Notes: a model not told the origin generated them from the letters alone. Shown: positions 30,863 to 41,571, counted from the first letter of the stretch. The stretch is 64,000 nt of DNA from Moraxella ovis (GCF_900453105.1 NZ_UGPW01000001.1:1550001-1614000); one strand, 5' to 3'. Translations and numbers: made by a program.

Positions 30863-32842
30863 ATGAGTAACAACACGCCATCGCCTAAGGCGAATGCACA
30901 AGAGATTCTAGAAAAATACGATCGCGAATCGGTCACGCGTAATGGTCTTAGCAAGACCACCAATTACATCATCGCCGCCATCGCCATTGCTTATTCTATT
31001 TTTCACCTTTACATCACCTTTAACCCCCTGCCTGAGCTGATTCAGCGCTCTGTTCACGTTGCTGTGGGGGTGGGTCTGATTTTTCTTATCTATCCTGCCA
31101 CCAAAAAATCAGTGCGCAATAAAGTCGTACTCATCGATTGGGCGTGGCTCATCGCATCATTTTCAACGGCAGGTTATTTGATTTGGCAATATCAAGACAT
31201 CGTCACCGTGCGCGGTGGCATACCGAATCAGCTTGACATTATATTCTCAGCCATCACGGTGCTTGTCGTGTTAGAGAGCGCAAGACGCATCACCGGCTGG
31301 ATTCTGCCGGCATTTGCACTGATATTCTTAGCATATCCATTTGTCAGTCACATGGACTTTATGCCCGATCGACTGCTGACCAGACCTTATGATCTGGGTG
31401 ATATTTTTGGGCAATTATACCTAAAAACCGAAGGTCTGTACTCGACCGCCATCGGCGCCTCCGTGACTTTTATTTTTCTGTTTATCTTATTCGGTGCTTT
31501 CTTAGCACGTTCTGGCATGGGGCAGCTATTTAATGACTTGGCACTTGCTTTGGCAGGTCATAAGCAAGGCGGTCCTGCAAAAGTTGCAGTCATCTCAAGT
31601 GGCTTCATGGGCTCAATCAATGGCGCTGCGGTTGCTAACGTTGTCGGTACAGGTGCATTCACCATTCCGCTGATGAAGCGCGTGGGCTACAGCAAGGACT
31701 TTGCTGGCGCGGTTGAGGCCAGCGCCTCTGTCGGCGGGCAAATCCTACCGCCAATCATGGGCGCGGCTGCCTTCATCATGGCAGAGACCACAGGTGTCAA
31801 ATACAGCACCATCGCCTTGGCGGCAGTATTGCCTGCACTGCTTTATTATCTAGGTGTCATCGCTCAGGTGCATTTTCGAGCAGGTAAAAACAACCTGCGC
31901 GGCATCCCAAAAGCTGACTTACCACGCGCCAAAGAAGTGCTAAAAGCTCGCGGTCACATGCTGCTGCCTATCGCCTTTTTGGTGTATTTACTGGCGAACA
32001 ATGTGCCTGTTGGCTATGCTGCTGCCTACACGATCGGCGCAACGGTTGTCATCAGCTGGCTTCGCCCTGAGACGCGCATGGGGTTCTCCGACATCGTGGC
32101 GGCACTCGTAGATGGCGCGAAACAGTCGCTGTCTGTCATGGCGGCCTGTGCGGTGGTCGGCATCGTTATTGGTGTGGTTAACCTAACCAGCTTTGGCACG
32201 GTGATGACATCATCGATCGTAACTCTGGGCGCAGGTTCGCTATTTTTGACATTGCTATTGACCATGCTTGCCTCAATGGTGCTTGGCATGGGTCTACCGT
32301 CAATTCCTGCCTATATCATCACTGCAACGATGGCGGCGCCAGCTTTGGCAAGCTTTGAGGTGCCTGTGTTGGTAGCTCACATGTTTGTGTTCTACTTTGG
32401 CATCTTTGCTAACATCACTCCGCCTGTCGCTCTGGCAGCCTTTGCAGGTGCGGGCATCTCGGGTGGCGACCCGATGAAGACAGGTTGGCAGTCATTGAAA
32501 CTTGCGCTAGCAGGCTTCATCGTGCCATTCATGTTCGTGTATAACCCCAACATGATGATGATCGATGTGGCAGATGCAGCAGTTACCGCCAAAGAATTTG
32601 CGATGCCTGCATGGCACGTCATTGCCACTGTGGTCGCGACCTCGATCGTTGGTGTATTGGCGTTATCAGCCGCTATTGAAGGCTATTTTAAGACCAATAT
32701 GCCATCATGGCAGCGCATCGTACTAGCTGCAGGTGCATTCTGCCTAATCATTCCTGAGACCATGACTGACCTCATTGGTGTCGTCGTGGTTGTGCTGATG
32801 ATCGGCCTGAATATCAAAATGTCAAAACGCGCAATCGCTTAA
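30863..32842 (+). CDS. Fused TRAP transporter permease (DctQM-type)
   Basis: 659 residues with roughly 16-18 transmembrane segments. The first 200 residues correspond to the small DctQ-like subunit. The rest is the large DctM-like subunit (SSGFMGSINGAAVANVVGTG and GLPSIPAYI are family-like). With the TAXI protein it makes a sodium-driven secondary uptake system in the inner membrane. It is the last gene of the operon and ends at a terminator shared with the convergent GntR gene. Confidence 0.95.
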   Translation: MSNNTPSPKANAQEILEKYDRESVTRNGLSKTTNYIIAAIAIAYSIFHLYITFNPLPELIQRSVHVAVGVGLIFLIYPATKKSVRNKVVLIDWAWLIASFSTAGYLIWQYQDIVTVRGGIPNQLDIIFSAITVLVVLESARRITGWILPAFALIFLAYPFVSHMDFMPDRLLTRPYDLGDIFGQLYLKTEGLYSTAIGASVTFIFLFILFGAFLARSGMGQLFNDLALALAGHKQGGPAKVAVISSGFMGSINGAAVANVVGTGAFTIPLMKRVGYSKDFAGAVEASASVGGQILPPIMGAAAFIMAETTGVKYSTIALAAVLPALLYYLGVIAQVHFRAGKNNLRGIPKADLPRAKEVLKARGHMLLPIAFLVYLLANNVPVGYAAAYTIGATVVISWLRPETRMGFSDIVAALVDGAKQSLSVMAACAVVGIVIGVVNLTSFGTVMTSSIVTLGAGSLFLTLLLTMLASMVLGMGLPSIPAYIITATMAAPALASFEVPVLVAHMFVFYFGIFANITPPVALAAFAGAGISGGDPMKTGWQSLKLALAGFIVPFMFVYNPNMMMIDVADAAVTAKEFAMPAWHVIATVVATSIVGVLALSAAIEGYFKTNMPSWQRIVLAAGAFCLIIPETMTDLIGVVVVVLMIGLNIKMSKRAIA

Positions 32843-32855
32843 CCAGCATAAAAAC

Positions 32856-32888
32856 AAAAAGCCAAACTAAATAGTTTGGCTTTTTGTT
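32856..32888. terminator. Bidirectional terminator between the TRAP operon and the gntR gene
   Basis: AAAAAGCCAAACT-AAAT-AGTTTGGCTTTTT: a near-perfect stem with A and T runs. Confidence 0.9.
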
Positions 32889-32896
32889 TAGTGTCA

Positions 32897-33637
32897 TCAC
32901 AACATCCCACTAAACTGATGCTGATCGCCTGCGTGCCACAGCTGCGCAACCGTAGCGACCTGCCCACGCGAGTGCGTCTTACGACCTAGTAACAGCACCG
33001 CATCATGTGGCTGGATCTGTAGAGCAGCCGCTACCTGATCATCAGCATTGACAGCACTGATGGTATAGCTGCCATATTCCAGCGGCAAATTAGCAATCAG
33101 AAATTCACTCGTGTTCACCTGACTAAAATCCTGCTCAATGAACTCAGGCAAAAGCTCAGCATTCACCCAGCGCTCCTCATACTGCACAGGCGTATCATCC
33201 GCGAAGTGTAGAATCTTTACCTCGAAGATTGCCGGCTGATCGCCATCCAAGCCATCGGACATAAGTGCAAATTCATTTAATAATGCCGATCTTAGGTGGG
33301 ATTCTATGTCAGCATGGCAGATGATGGATTTAGAAAGGACTTTGGCGGTATAACGTTTGCCCTGCTGCTCAATGTCATGAGCGATGTTGCGGATATTGAC
33401 ATAGGCTCGGTTGAATTTTTGCTGCGCGACGAAAGTCCCTGAACCTTGGCGACGCTCAAGCACTCGCTCATCAGTCAGCTCCTTTAAGGCGCGATTCACC
33501 GTCATGCGCGCCACACCGAACTCCTTCGTCAGCACCATCTCTGTTGGGATGGCTGAACCGACAACCCACTCCCCTGCGTGGATTCTGGTCAGAATGTCCT
33601 GTTTGATACGAAGATAAGCGGGTGTTTTGGCGGTCAT
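32897..33637 (-). CDS. GntR/HutC-family transcriptional regulator
   Basis: 246 residues. Residues about 6-72 are the GntR winged helix (PAYLRIKQDILTRIHAGEW, VARMTVNRALKELTDERVLERRQGSGTFVA). Residues about 90-238 are the UTRA ligand-binding domain of the HutC branch (VQYEERWVNAELLPEF, LEYGSYTISAVNADDQVAAAL). HutC itself represses histidine utilisation, but no hut genes are in the window. The target could be the convergent TRAP operon, which is only a neighbour inference. Confidence 0.92.
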   Translation of the reverse strand: MTAKTPAYLRIKQDILTRIHAGEWVVGSAIPTEMVLTKEFGVARMTVNRALKELTDERVLERRQGSGTFVAQQKFNRAYVNIRNIAHDIEQQGKRYTAKVLSKSIICHADIESHLRSALLNEFALMSDGLDGDQPAIFEVKILHFADDTPVQYEERWVNAELLPEFIEQDFSQVNTSEFLIANLPLEYGSYTISAVNADDQVAAALQIQPHDAVLLLGRKTHSRGQVATVAQLWHAGDQHQFSGML

Positions 33638-33781
33638 GATTATCTACTGCTTAAAATATACATCATACTAAAAGCCTTTGGGTTATTCAATGAATTTAGC
33701 GCAAGTTTGAGAACTTAGGTCATACTTTGGTCACATTGTCTTTTTATAATCTTGTCACTTTCTTTTTATTATGGGTTTTTT

Positions 33782-35137
33782 ATGAATCGATCTAAATTTG
33801 CTCGCAGTTTACTTCCTTTAATGCTACTTGGCAGCGCGTTCGCTCATGCCGACACCACCGTCAAAGTCCCAGCCATCTTGGCGGGTCATGCCATACAACC
33901 TGCGCAAACTTTCGTACAAGCACCAAAAGATGCACCCAATTCGCTCAGATACAGCGGCAAACACACCACCGCTAAACGCACCGAAGCGCTTGGCTCAATC
34001 ATGGGTAAATCCGCCGGTCGTCCGACAGGCATCGCCCTTCCTTTTGATGATCAGCCCATCCAAGGTCATTCAGGCATTCAGCGTATGCCAGATGGGACTT
34101 TTTGGATTTTAACGGATAATGGTGCTGGCTCAAAAGCCAATTCGCCTGATTTTATGCTGCATTTGTCACAATACGACATTGATTTTAATGATGGTCAATT
34201 CCACAAAAAACAAACCATCTTCTTGCATGACCTCGACAAAAAAGTCCCGTTTCACATCACTAACGAGGCCACTCAGAGTCGCTATTTGACGGGTGCTGAC
34301 TTTGACCCAGAGAGTTTTCAGATTATCGGCGATACCTTATGGATTGGTGATGAATTCGGCCCTTATCTGATTAAAGCGGACCTAACAGGCAAAGTGCTTG
34401 GAGTGTTTGAAAGTAAGCTTGGCGACACGCCATTAATCTCGCCAGATCATCACAGTGTTCGTACGCCTAACACCCCTAAGGACACCGTTAGCTTTAATGT
34501 CAAGCGCTCCAAAGGCTATGAAGGCATGGCAAGCGATGGCAAATATCTATACCCAATGCTCGAAGGCGTGCTATGGGACTCAGCAAGTCAAGAATACCAA
34601 AGCAAAGACGGAACGCCATATCTGAACATCCTACAATTCGACACACAGAAACAGTCGTGGACGGATAAGGTGTGGTATTACCCACTAGAAGATGCCGCTC
34701 ATGCCATTGGTGATTTTAACATGATTGACGATGAGCGCGCCTTAGTCATCGAGCGTGACGATGGTGAAGGCGTCATTGAATACGCCTGCAAAGATGGCGC
34801 GGACAAGACGACTTGCTTTGACAAATTACCCAAATTCAAGCGAGTGTATCTGATCAAATTCAACGATGCTAATGCAGGTAATTTCGTCCAAAAATTAGGC
34901 TATGTTGATTTATTAGACATCAAAGACCCCAACAGCATCGCCAAGACACCACACAGCCAAGGTCGCTTCCAATTTCCATTCTTCACCATCGAGAATGTGG
35001 ACATCGTCGATGGCGAGCATATCGTCGTTGGCAATGACAACAACCTACCCTTCTCAAGCAGTCGATCGCCCAACGTCGCTGATGACAACGAGCTCATACT
35101 GCTGCACGTACCAGAGCTTCTAAAACTAGGAAAATAA
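33782..35137 (+). CDS. Secreted phytase-like esterase domain protein (PF13449-type)
   Basis: 451 residues from the ATG at 33782 (MNRSKFARSLLPLMLLGSAFAHA, a clear signal peptide). The mature part is a beta-propeller-like fold called 'esterase-like activity of phytase': GIQRMPDGTFWILTDNGAG, LTGADFDPESFQIIGDTLWIGDEFGP and SKGYEGMASDGKYLYPMLEG. Related proteins are periplasmic and often near phosphate or nucleotide scavenging genes. The activity here is not established. Its own terminator follows. Confidence 0.88.
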   Translation: MNRSKFARSLLPLMLLGSAFAHADTTVKVPAILAGHAIQPAQTFVQAPKDAPNSLRYSGKHTTAKRTEALGSIMGKSAGRPTGIALPFDDQPIQGHSGIQRMPDGTFWILTDNGAGSKANSPDFMLHLSQYDIDFNDGQFHKKQTIFLHDLDKKVPFHITNEATQSRYLTGADFDPESFQIIGDTLWIGDEFGPYLIKADLTGKVLGVFESKLGDTPLISPDHHSVRTPNTPKDTVSFNVKRSKGYEGMASDGKYLYPMLEGVLWDSASQEYQSKDGTPYLNILQFDTQKQSWTDKVWYYPLEDAAHAIGDFNMIDDERALVIERDDGEGVIEYACKDGADKTTCFDKLPKFKRVYLIKFNDANAGNFVQKLGYVDLLDIKDPNSIAKTPHSQGRFQFPFFTIENVDIVDGEHIVVGNDNNLPFSSSRSPNVADDNELILLHVPELLKLGK

Positions 35138-35141
35138 CAAC

Positions 35142-35174
35142 AAAAACCACTCAAAAATGAGTGGTTTTTAATTT
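35142..35174 (+). terminator. Terminator after the esterase-like gene
   Basis: AAAAACCACTC-AAAAAT-GAGTGGTTTTT, with an A run before and T run after; it may also stop the convergent gene. Confidence 0.85.
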
Positions 35175-35189
35175 GCATTTCTCTTACGA

Positions 35190-35693
35190 TTAAAATTCAA
35201 TTGAGCTATTTTCACCCAAACTATCAGCAATTTTTTCACCACCAACTGCCGCTGCGGTCATCTTGAACATATTTACAATGGCGTTTCCACTTAGCCAATA
35301 TTGAGCGCCATTAGGAATAACTTTAATCAATTGAACGTTCTTATCATCTTTGCCGTTTTCAAAAAATGCATTGTAAACCACAGACCAAAGTTCTTCTAAC
35401 TTAGCAGGATCATTAATCAATTGGGCTTTACCATTAATTGACAGGTAATCTTTGGCATTATTTGATGTATAAGCAAGGTTGACCTGTGGGTTATTTTTTA
35501 TATCCTTAACGGTTTCGGTTCTAGCATCACCAATAAACCAAATTTCCTTTGTTTCTAAATTAAAATCACTGGTCGTCATTGGGCAAGCGTGCAGATGACC
35601 CTCTGAAGTCACTGTGGTTAGCATGGCAAATTTCACATCTTTTACCATGTCATTGATTGTTTTTAATTGTTCGTTACGATTTTGGTTGGTCAT
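35190..35693 (-). CDS. Pyridoxamine 5'-phosphate oxidase-like general stress protein
   Basis: 167 residues. VKFAMLTTVTSEGHLHACPMTT and IWFIGDARTETVKDIKNNPQVNLAY mark the flavin-binding split-barrel of the general stress protein 26 / YdaG type. Binding of FMN or FAD is expected, but the reaction is unknown. By eye the gene is richer in A/T than its neighbours, which hints at recent acquisition; this was not computed. Ribosome-binding site AAAAGGA. Confidence 0.88.
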   Translation of the reverse strand: MTNQNRNEQLKTINDMVKDVKFAMLTTVTSEGHLHACPMTTSDFNLETKEIWFIGDARTETVKDIKNNPQVNLAYTSNNAKDYLSINGKAQLINDPAKLEELWSVVYNAFFENGKDDKNVQLIKVIPNGAQYWLSGNAIVNMFKMTAAAVGGEKIADSLGENSSIEF

Positions 35694-35856
35694 ACTTATT
35701 TCCTTTTTGAGTTAAAACTGTGTTGTGATTGGTACAGCGCATCATTCACGCTAAATCTACTTTAGCAAAAGCAGCAGTCAATTAGGGTAATTTTATGTGA
35801 AGTTTGGTATTGGTTTGTAACTTTCCAAAATAGATTTTGAAGAGTTAAACGCCAAT

Positions 35857-36159
35857 TCAGTCATTATAAAAATCATTCGCCTTAAACAACAAAGCAAGCA
35901 GCGCTGCATAACAAAAAATACTGATCAGCGCCAAATACATCAAATTCACCGCACTGCGCTCAGGGCTAACAAAGCCAGACAGTGGGTTAAAGCTCGCCGC
36001 CTGTCCCCAAAACACATAATTCACCAGCAGCTGTAAAACAAAACCAACAAGACAAATGCGCCCGAGCAAACGCTCAACCTGATGGGAATGCTTTCTTACG
36101 ATGTACATTCCTGCCGTCAATACAATCGCATAAACCACCAAAGAAATCAGATAAATCAT
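35857..36159 (-). CDS. Small membrane protein, unknown
   Basis: 100 residues with three hydrophobic segments (YLISLVVYAIVLTAGMYIV; ICLVGFVLQLLVNYVFWG; LMYLALISIFCYAALLALLF). No family recognised. It stands alone between two terminator-bounded units. The start has AAAGGG at about six bases, supporting a real gene. Confidence 0.7.
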   Translation of the reverse strand: MIYLISLVVYAIVLTAGMYIVRKHSHQVERLLGRICLVGFVLQLLVNYVFWGQAASFNPLSGFVSPERSAVNLMYLALISIFCYAALLALLFKANDFYND

Positions 36160-36320
36160 CGCACACCCTTTTAAATGTTACATATTTAGCAATAATTATA
36201 AGGTATTTTAATGTAGCGGTTAAGTATTTTTGCTGGGTTTTTTCAGTCATTTTATGATGGAGTGTTGGGAAAACACCAAAAATACGCTACACTATCCAAA
36301 AACATCCTTCCTCCATTCTC

Positions 36321-37079
36321 ATGCCAAAAATTTACTTCACCATTCTAATTCTAAGCTTAATATTTAGCATTCGCGCCGCCCATTCGCTGACATTAATACA
36401 AACACACCCAAGCGATCCGACCGCCTTCACGCAAGGGTTTGAATACATGGGCGATGATCGGGCAGTCTTGGCGACAGGGCTGTATGGGCGGTCCAGCATT
36501 GGCATTCTGAATGTCAAGACAGGCGAATACACCATCAAGGACACCCTGCCGCGGGCATTTTTTGGCGAAGGCATCACGCAGACCCCTTATGGGATTTGGC
36601 AATTAACTTGGCGAGAGAACGTCGCTTTTTTACGAGATGCTGATGATTTTGCCATCGTAGACACCGCCTATTACGGCGGCAAAGGTTGGGGGCTCGCCTA
36701 TCGCGCTGATCAAGACATTATCTATATGTCAAATGGCTCATCGACGATCACAGTACGAGACGCCAAAACCTTTAAAATAAAATCACGCATCAACGTCCGC
36801 CATCAAGGCGCGAACATCGACCAATTAAACGAGCTTGAATTTGCCAACGGCTTTATCTATGCCAATATCTGGCAAAGCAATCTGATCGCCAAGATCGACC
36901 CTAATACTGGTAAAGTCGTTAAATTTTATAACCTTAGCGACCTATTGGCGAATGCCAACATCAGCAACCACGACCGTCAAAACATGGACGTGCTCAACGG
37001 CATCGCCCACATTGAGGGTAATCGCTTCTATGTCACAGGGAAATTTTACCCGATGATATTTGAAGTGACACTTGATTAG
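36321..37079 (+). CDS. Glutaminyl-peptide cyclotransferase
   Basis: 252 residues with an N-terminal signal peptide. The five-bladed propeller of the plant/bacterial-type glutamine cyclotransferase is seen in DPTAFTQGFEYMGDDRAVLATGLYG, FFGEGITQTPYGIWQLTWREN and LNELEFANGFIYANIWQSN. The conserved acidic and tryptophan residues are present. It converts N-terminal glutamine to pyroglutamate, presumably on exported peptides. Single gene with a good terminator. Confidence 0.92.
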   Translation: MPKIYFTILILSLIFSIRAAHSLTLIQTHPSDPTAFTQGFEYMGDDRAVLATGLYGRSSIGILNVKTGEYTIKDTLPRAFFGEGITQTPYGIWQLTWRENVAFLRDADDFAIVDTAYYGGKGWGLAYRADQDIIYMSNGSSTITVRDAKTFKIKSRINVRHQGANIDQLNELEFANGFIYANIWQSNLIAKIDPNTGKVVKFYNLSDLLANANISNHDRQNMDVLNGIAHIEGNRFYVTGKFYPMIFEVTLD

Positions 37080-37084
37080 CCAAT

Positions 37085-37115
37085 AAAAAAGCAGACCGTG
37101 AAGTCTGCTTTTTTG
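37085..37115. terminator. Terminator between the cyclotransferase gene and clpB
   Basis: AAAAAAGCAGAC-CGTGA-AGTCTGCTTTTTT, usable from both sides. Confidence 0.88.
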
Positions 37116-37125
37116 GTTAGGTTGA

Positions 37126-39699
37126 TTAATTTAACCGTAGCTTATCAAACGTCAATACCCCATTTTCTACCCCCACCGAAATGGTATCGCCTGCGACAAA
37201 CTCGCCTGCTAGGAGTTTTTGAGCAAGGGGATTTTCAATCTCTTGGACAATGGCACGTTTGAGCGGTCTTGCCCCAAACACAGGGTCGTACCCCACCGAC
37301 ACCAGCTCATTCATCGCTTCATCTGATAAGACAAGCCCTAGCTCACGCTCTTTTAGTCTGGCTCTTAGGCGGTCAAGCTGAATGCTGGCAATGCCTGCCA
37401 TTTGCGATTGCCCAAGCGGGTGAAAGACCACAATCTCATCAATACGGTTGATAAACTCGGGGCGAAAATGAGCGTTCACCGACTCCATGACCGCCGATTT
37501 TATCTCTTCGTAGTCGCCCCCTGCCATGTCAAAGATTTTATGACTGCCAAGGTTTGATGTCATGATAATCACGGTGTTTTTAAAGTCCACCACACGCCCC
37601 TGAGAGTCAGTCAAACGCCCGTCATCTAAGACTTGTAGCAGGATATTAAAGACATCAGGGTGAGCCTTTTCCACTTCGTCAAATAGCACCACGCTATACG
37701 GCTTACGGCGAACCGCTTCGGTCAAAACACCCCCTTCTTCATAGCCAACATAGCCGGGAGGAGCTCCCACCAGACGGCTTACGCTATGCTTTTCCATAAA
37801 CTCGCTCATGTCAATTCGCACCATGGCCGTCTCGTCATCAAACAAGAAATTGGCAAGCGATTTGGTAAGCTCAGTTTTACCCACGCCTGTCGGCCCTAAA
37901 AATAGGAACGAACCACTAGGGCGATTGGGGTCGGACAGCCCTGCACGGCTACGGCGAACGGCATTGGCAACCGATTTGACCGCTTCGTCTTGACCGACCA
38001 CACGCTCATGCAAAATCGTCTCCATGCCAAGCATCTTATCACGCTCGCCTTGCATCATCTTGGCAACAGGAATGCCTGTGGCAGCCGACACCACTTCGGC
38101 AATCTCATTGTCCGTTACCTTGTTTCTTAGGAGCTTTGGCGTGCCTGTGTCATCATGCTGTTCATCGGCAAGCTGTTTTTGCAAATTAGGAATAATCTCA
38201 TATTGCAAACGACCTGCCTGCTCCCAGTTGCTCTCACGTTGGGCTTTTTCTAGGGCAATGCGTGCCTTATCAAGCTCAATCTGGGCGTGCTTGGTGCCTT
38301 CTACTAGGGCTTTTTCGGCTTTCCAAATCTCTTCTAAGTCATTGTATTCTTTGGTTAATTCGTCAATTTGGGTTTGCAACTGCTGAACCTGTACAAGGCT
38401 TCCTGCATCATCTTCTTTTTTGACAGTTTCTAACTGCATTTTTAATTGAATGATACGTCTGTCAAGTTTGTCAAGGCTTTCAGGCTTGCTGTCAAGCTCC
38501 ATTTTTATGCGAGACGCTGCTTCATCAATCAAATCAATCGCCTTATCAGGGAGCTTACGGTCAGTGATGTAGCGGTGCGACATTTTGGCGGCGGCGATAA
38601 TGGCACTGTCAAGGATTTTGACCCCGTGATGTAGCTCATACCGCTCTTTTAGCCCACGCAAAATGGCAATGGTGTCCTCTACGCTTGGCTCGTCCACCAG
38701 CACCTTTTGAAAACGTCTCTCCAAGGCAGGGTCTTTTTCAATGTATTGGCGGTATTCATCAAGGGTTGTCGCCCCCACACAGCGTAACTCGCCACGGGCT
38801 AGGGCAGGTTTTAGCATATTGCCTGCGTCCATTGCCCCACTGGTCTTGCCTGCCCCCACCATGGTGTGTAGCTCGTCAATAAATAGGATAATGTTGCCGT
38901 CTTGTTTGGCAAGGTCATTTAGCACGCCTTTTAGACGCTCTTCAAACTCGCCATGATATTTCGCCCCTGCGATGAGCGAACCCATGTCAAGCGATAGAAC
39001 TTCTTTATTTTTTAGGCTCTCAGGTACTTCGCCATTGACGATACGGCTTGCCAAGCCCTCCACAATGGCGGTTTTACCCACCCCCGGTTCGCCTATCAAA
39101 ACGGGGTTGTTTTTGGTGCGTCTTGACAGGACTTGCACGGTACGGCGAATCTCATCGTCTCGCCCGATGACAGGGTCAAGTTTGCCGTCACGGGCTCGGT
39201 CGGTGAGATTGACGGTGTATTTTTCTAGGGCGTGTCTGGTGTCTTCGGCATTTTGAGTGTTCACGGTATCTCCCCCACGGATATGGTTAATGATAGCTTG
39301 TAATTTTTGGGTATCCACGCTCGCATCTGCCAGCACCTTTTTGGTGTCGCCTGTCTGACTTAGGGCGAACAGCACCCATTCGCTTGGCACAAAGCTGTCG
39401 CCTGCCTTGGTGGCAAATTTATCGGCAAGGTTTAGCACCTGTGCCAAATCAGGGGCGAGACTGGTTTGACCTGTGGGCGTGGATAAGGTCGCCAAATCGT
39501 CTAGTTTTTTGGCGGTGTCATGGTTTAGTCTGTTTATGTCCGCCCCTGCTTGGCTTAGCATGGCGATATTACTCTCATCTTGGAGCATGACGGACAAGAC
39601 GTGCATGGCAAAAATCGCTGTATTATCACGCCCCACCGCTAGGGATTGGGCGGATTGCAGAGTTTTTTGCACTTTTTGGGTGAGTTTATCAAAGTTCAT
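37126..39699 (-). CDS. clpB: Chaperone ClpB (Hsp100 disaggregase)
   Basis: Works with DnaK to pull proteins out of aggregates. 857 residues: an N-terminal Clp repeat domain (1-145), AAA-1 with Walker A GEPGVGKT (203-210), a coiled-coil middle domain (about 405-520), and AAA-2 with GPTGVGKTE. Arg fingers and pore loops of the usual type ([18 protein letters not shown]) are visible. Full length and intact. The promoter region carries a possible heat-shock element. Confidence 0.98.
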   Translation of the reverse strand: MNFDKLTQKVQKTLQSAQSLAVGRDNTAIFAMHVLSVMLQDESNIAMLSQAGADINRLNHDTAKKLDDLATLSTPTGQTSLAPDLAQVLNLADKFATKAGDSFVPSEWVLFALSQTGDTKKVLADASVDTQKLQAIINHIRGGDTVNTQNAEDTRHALEKYTVNLTDRARDGKLDPVIGRDDEIRRTVQVLSRRTKNNPVLIGEPGVGKTAIVEGLASRIVNGEVPESLKNKEVLSLDMGSLIAGAKYHGEFEERLKGVLNDLAKQDGNIILFIDELHTMVGAGKTSGAMDAGNMLKPALARGELRCVGATTLDEYRQYIEKDPALERRFQKVLVDEPSVEDTIAILRGLKERYELHHGVKILDSAIIAAAKMSHRYITDRKLPDKAIDLIDEAASRIKMELDSKPESLDKLDRRIIQLKMQLETVKKEDDAGSLVQVQQLQTQIDELTKEYNDLEEIWKAEKALVEGTKHAQIELDKARIALEKAQRESNWEQAGRLQYEIIPNLQKQLADEQHDDTGTPKLLRNKVTDNEIAEVVSAATGIPVAKMMQGERDKMLGMETILHERVVGQDEAVKSVANAVRRSRAGLSDPNRPSGSFLFLGPTGVGKTELTKSLANFLFDDETAMVRIDMSEFMEKHSVSRLVGAPPGYVGYEEGGVLTEAVRRKPYSVVLFDEVEKAHPDVFNILLQVLDDGRLTDSQGRVVDFKNTVIIMTSNLGSHKIFDMAGGDYEEIKSAVMESVNAHFRPEFINRIDEIVVFHPLGQSQMAGIASIQLDRLRARLKERELGLVLSDEAMNELVSVGYDPVFGARPLKRAIVQEIENPLAQKLLAGEFVAGDTISVGVENGVLTFDKLRLN

Positions 39700-39728
39700 G
39701 TTTTACCTTTTGTCGTTTATTTTTTTGC

Positions 39729-39758
39729 ATTTGGGAAAAGTTTTTCCCGCTTGTCAAA
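39729..39758 (-). promoter_or_regulatory. Possible promoter and GGGAAAA/TTTTCCC palindrome upstream of clpB
   Basis: Read on the minus strand, TTTGACA and a CCCAAAT box are separated by 16 bases, a loose match to either sigma-70 or sigma-32 spacing. The palindrome GGGAAAAGTTTTTCCC lies at 39733-39748 between them. The stretch 39760-39900 beyond is very A/T-rich and holds no gene. Confidence 0.35.
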
Positions 39759-39970
39759 TATATGCTTGACAAATGCAAAATTTTCAATAACAAAAAATCG
39801 GCTAAACCATAAAATTTTTATAAAATATTGATTTTTATATAAATTTATAAATTTTTAAAAATCCCTTGTAATTTTTACACCCGTTCCCATATAGCTTTTA
39901 TTATTTTAACTCAACTCAAAACATGAATTGCTTCTGCCAAAGTTAAGAAGCAATGAATTAGGAGAACTAC

Positions 39971-40525
39971 ATGACTCGTCTAGCCCTACATACCGTTGAT
40001 ACCGCCCCCGAAAAAGCCAAAGAGCGTGTTGAAGCGGTACAAAAAGCTAACGGCTTTATCCCAAATCTTATTGGCGTACTTGCCAACTCACCGCAAGCCC
40101 TTGAAATGTATCAAGAAGTGAGTAAACTAAACAGCAAAAACTCGCTGACTGCCGAAGAGATTGAGGTCATTCAAATCACCGCTGCTGTTCATAACGGCTG
40201 TGATTTTTGTGTGGCAGGACACACCAAGATCGCCGAAGTTCGCCTAAAAATGTCGCCCGCGGTCGTAGAAGCCCTGCGTACTCGCACGGGCATTGACGAA
40301 AACGCCAAATACCAAGCCCTAGCCCAGTTCACCATGCAACTTATCGACAAGCGTGGTCAAGTCTCTGACGAAGAGCTAGAAGCGTTTAAAGCAGCCGGCT
40401 ACAACGACCAAAACGTGCTAGATGTCATCATGGGCGTGGCACTATCTACTCTGTGCAACTACGCCAATACCGTTGCCAAGACCGACATCAACCCAGAGCT
40501 TGCCGCCTTTGGCCCAAACCGTTAA
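39971..40525 (+). CDS. AhpD-like / carboxymuconolactone decarboxylase family protein
   Basis: 184 residues with a good ribosome-binding site (AGGAG). The motif HNGCDFCVAGHTKIA has the CxxC pair and following His of AhpD-like peroxidase partners. The family includes both antioxidant enzymes and decarboxylases, and the CxxC pair favours a redox role. Single gene with a terminator directly after. Confidence 0.88.
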   Translation: MTRLALHTVDTAPEKAKERVEAVQKANGFIPNLIGVLANSPQALEMYQEVSKLNSKNSLTAEEIEVIQITAAVHNGCDFCVAGHTKIAEVRLKMSPAVVEALRTRTGIDENAKYQALAQFTMQLIDKRGQVSDEELEAFKAAGYNDQNVLDVIMGVALSTLCNYANTVAKTDINPELAAFGPNR

Positions 40526-40556
40526 TTCATTGATTTATCAATACATTTAACTAAAA

Positions 40557-40590
40557 AAAATAAACCTGCTCATTGTCAGGTTTATTTTTT
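40557..40590. terminator. Terminator between the AhpD-like gene and purU
   Basis: AAATAAACCTG-CTCATTGT-CAGGTTTATTTTTT: a nine-pair stem with long A and T tracts on either side. Confidence 0.88.
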
Positions 40591-40598
40591 GTGTACTT

Positions 40599-41474
40599 TT
40601 AGTCGAATACGACAGTCTTATTACCATCGACGATGATGCGGTCTTCTAGATGCCATCTGACAGCACGCGCCAATACATCACGCTCAATATCACGCCCGAT
40701 CTCGCGAAGCTCAGGCACGCTATAAGCATGGCTCACACGCTGCACGCCCTGCTCAATGATGGGACCTTCATCCAGTTCGCTCGTTACATAGTGCGCGGTA
40801 GCACCGATGAGCTTCACCCCTTTATCAAATGCTTGCTTATATGGATTGGCGCCCACAAAGGCAGGTAAGAACGAATGATGAATATTAATCACTTTACCCG
40901 CCCAAGTATCGACGAATTTTGGGCTTAGGATCTGCATATAGCGCGCCAAGACCAAAAGGTCATTACCCTGCATTACCTCAGTGATCTTATCATAGGCTGA
41001 TTCTTTGTCGTCTTTATTGACAGGAATGTGTATAAATTCAATGCCAAATCTCTCAACCGATTCGCGAAGGTCTTCATGGTTTGAGACGACTTTGGTGATC
41101 TGACATGGCAGCGTACCACGACTGTATCGCCATAGTAGCTCTAACATGGCGTGATCCTCTCTAGACACCAATACGCCGACCTTCTTGACGTCATGATTGC
41201 AGGACAATCGCCAATTTATCTCATAAGGCGCAGCGACATTGCGCGCGAAAGTCTCAGACAATGTGGCTTTTTTATTTGCCAAATCTTCTAAATGAAACTC
41301 TACACGCATGAAATATTTACCGCCATAAGCCTCGGTCGTGTGCTGATCCAATGAAACGATATTCGCCCCATGATGATACAAGAATCCCGATACCGCCTGA
41401 ACGATGCCAGAACGATCCTGACAAGTCACCAACAGACGTGCGAGATTGTCATCACATTCAAAACAATTCGTCAT
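40599..41474 (-). CDS. purU: Formyltetrahydrofolate deformylase
   Basis: Releases formate from 10-formyl-THF and so balances one-carbon pools with purine synthesis. 291 residues. The N-terminal ACT-type domain (LLVTCQDRSGIVQAVSGFL) is regulatory. The C-terminal formyltransferase fold carries INIHHSFLPAFVGANPYKQA, the catalytic His in GATAHYV, and Asp in SELDEGPII. Single gene. Confidence 0.96.
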   Translation of the reverse strand: MTNCFECDDNLARLLVTCQDRSGIVQAVSGFLYHHGANIVSLDQHTTEAYGGKYFMRVEFHLEDLANKKATLSETFARNVAAPYEINWRLSCNHDVKKVGVLVSREDHAMLELLWRYSRGTLPCQITKVVSNHEDLRESVERFGIEFIHIPVNKDDKESAYDKITEVMQGNDLLVLARYMQILSPKFVDTWAGKVINIHHSFLPAFVGANPYKQAFDKGVKLIGATAHYVTSELDEGPIIEQGVQRVSHAYSVPELREIGRDIERDVLARAVRWHLEDRIIVDGNKTVVFD

Positions 41475-41571
41475 AATTACTCTCTTTTTTGGTTATGTTA
41501 ATCATAAAAATAAAATTAGGTTTGGCAAATACCAAACCCAATCCTTGGAAAAATCTCATCACATTTCACGC

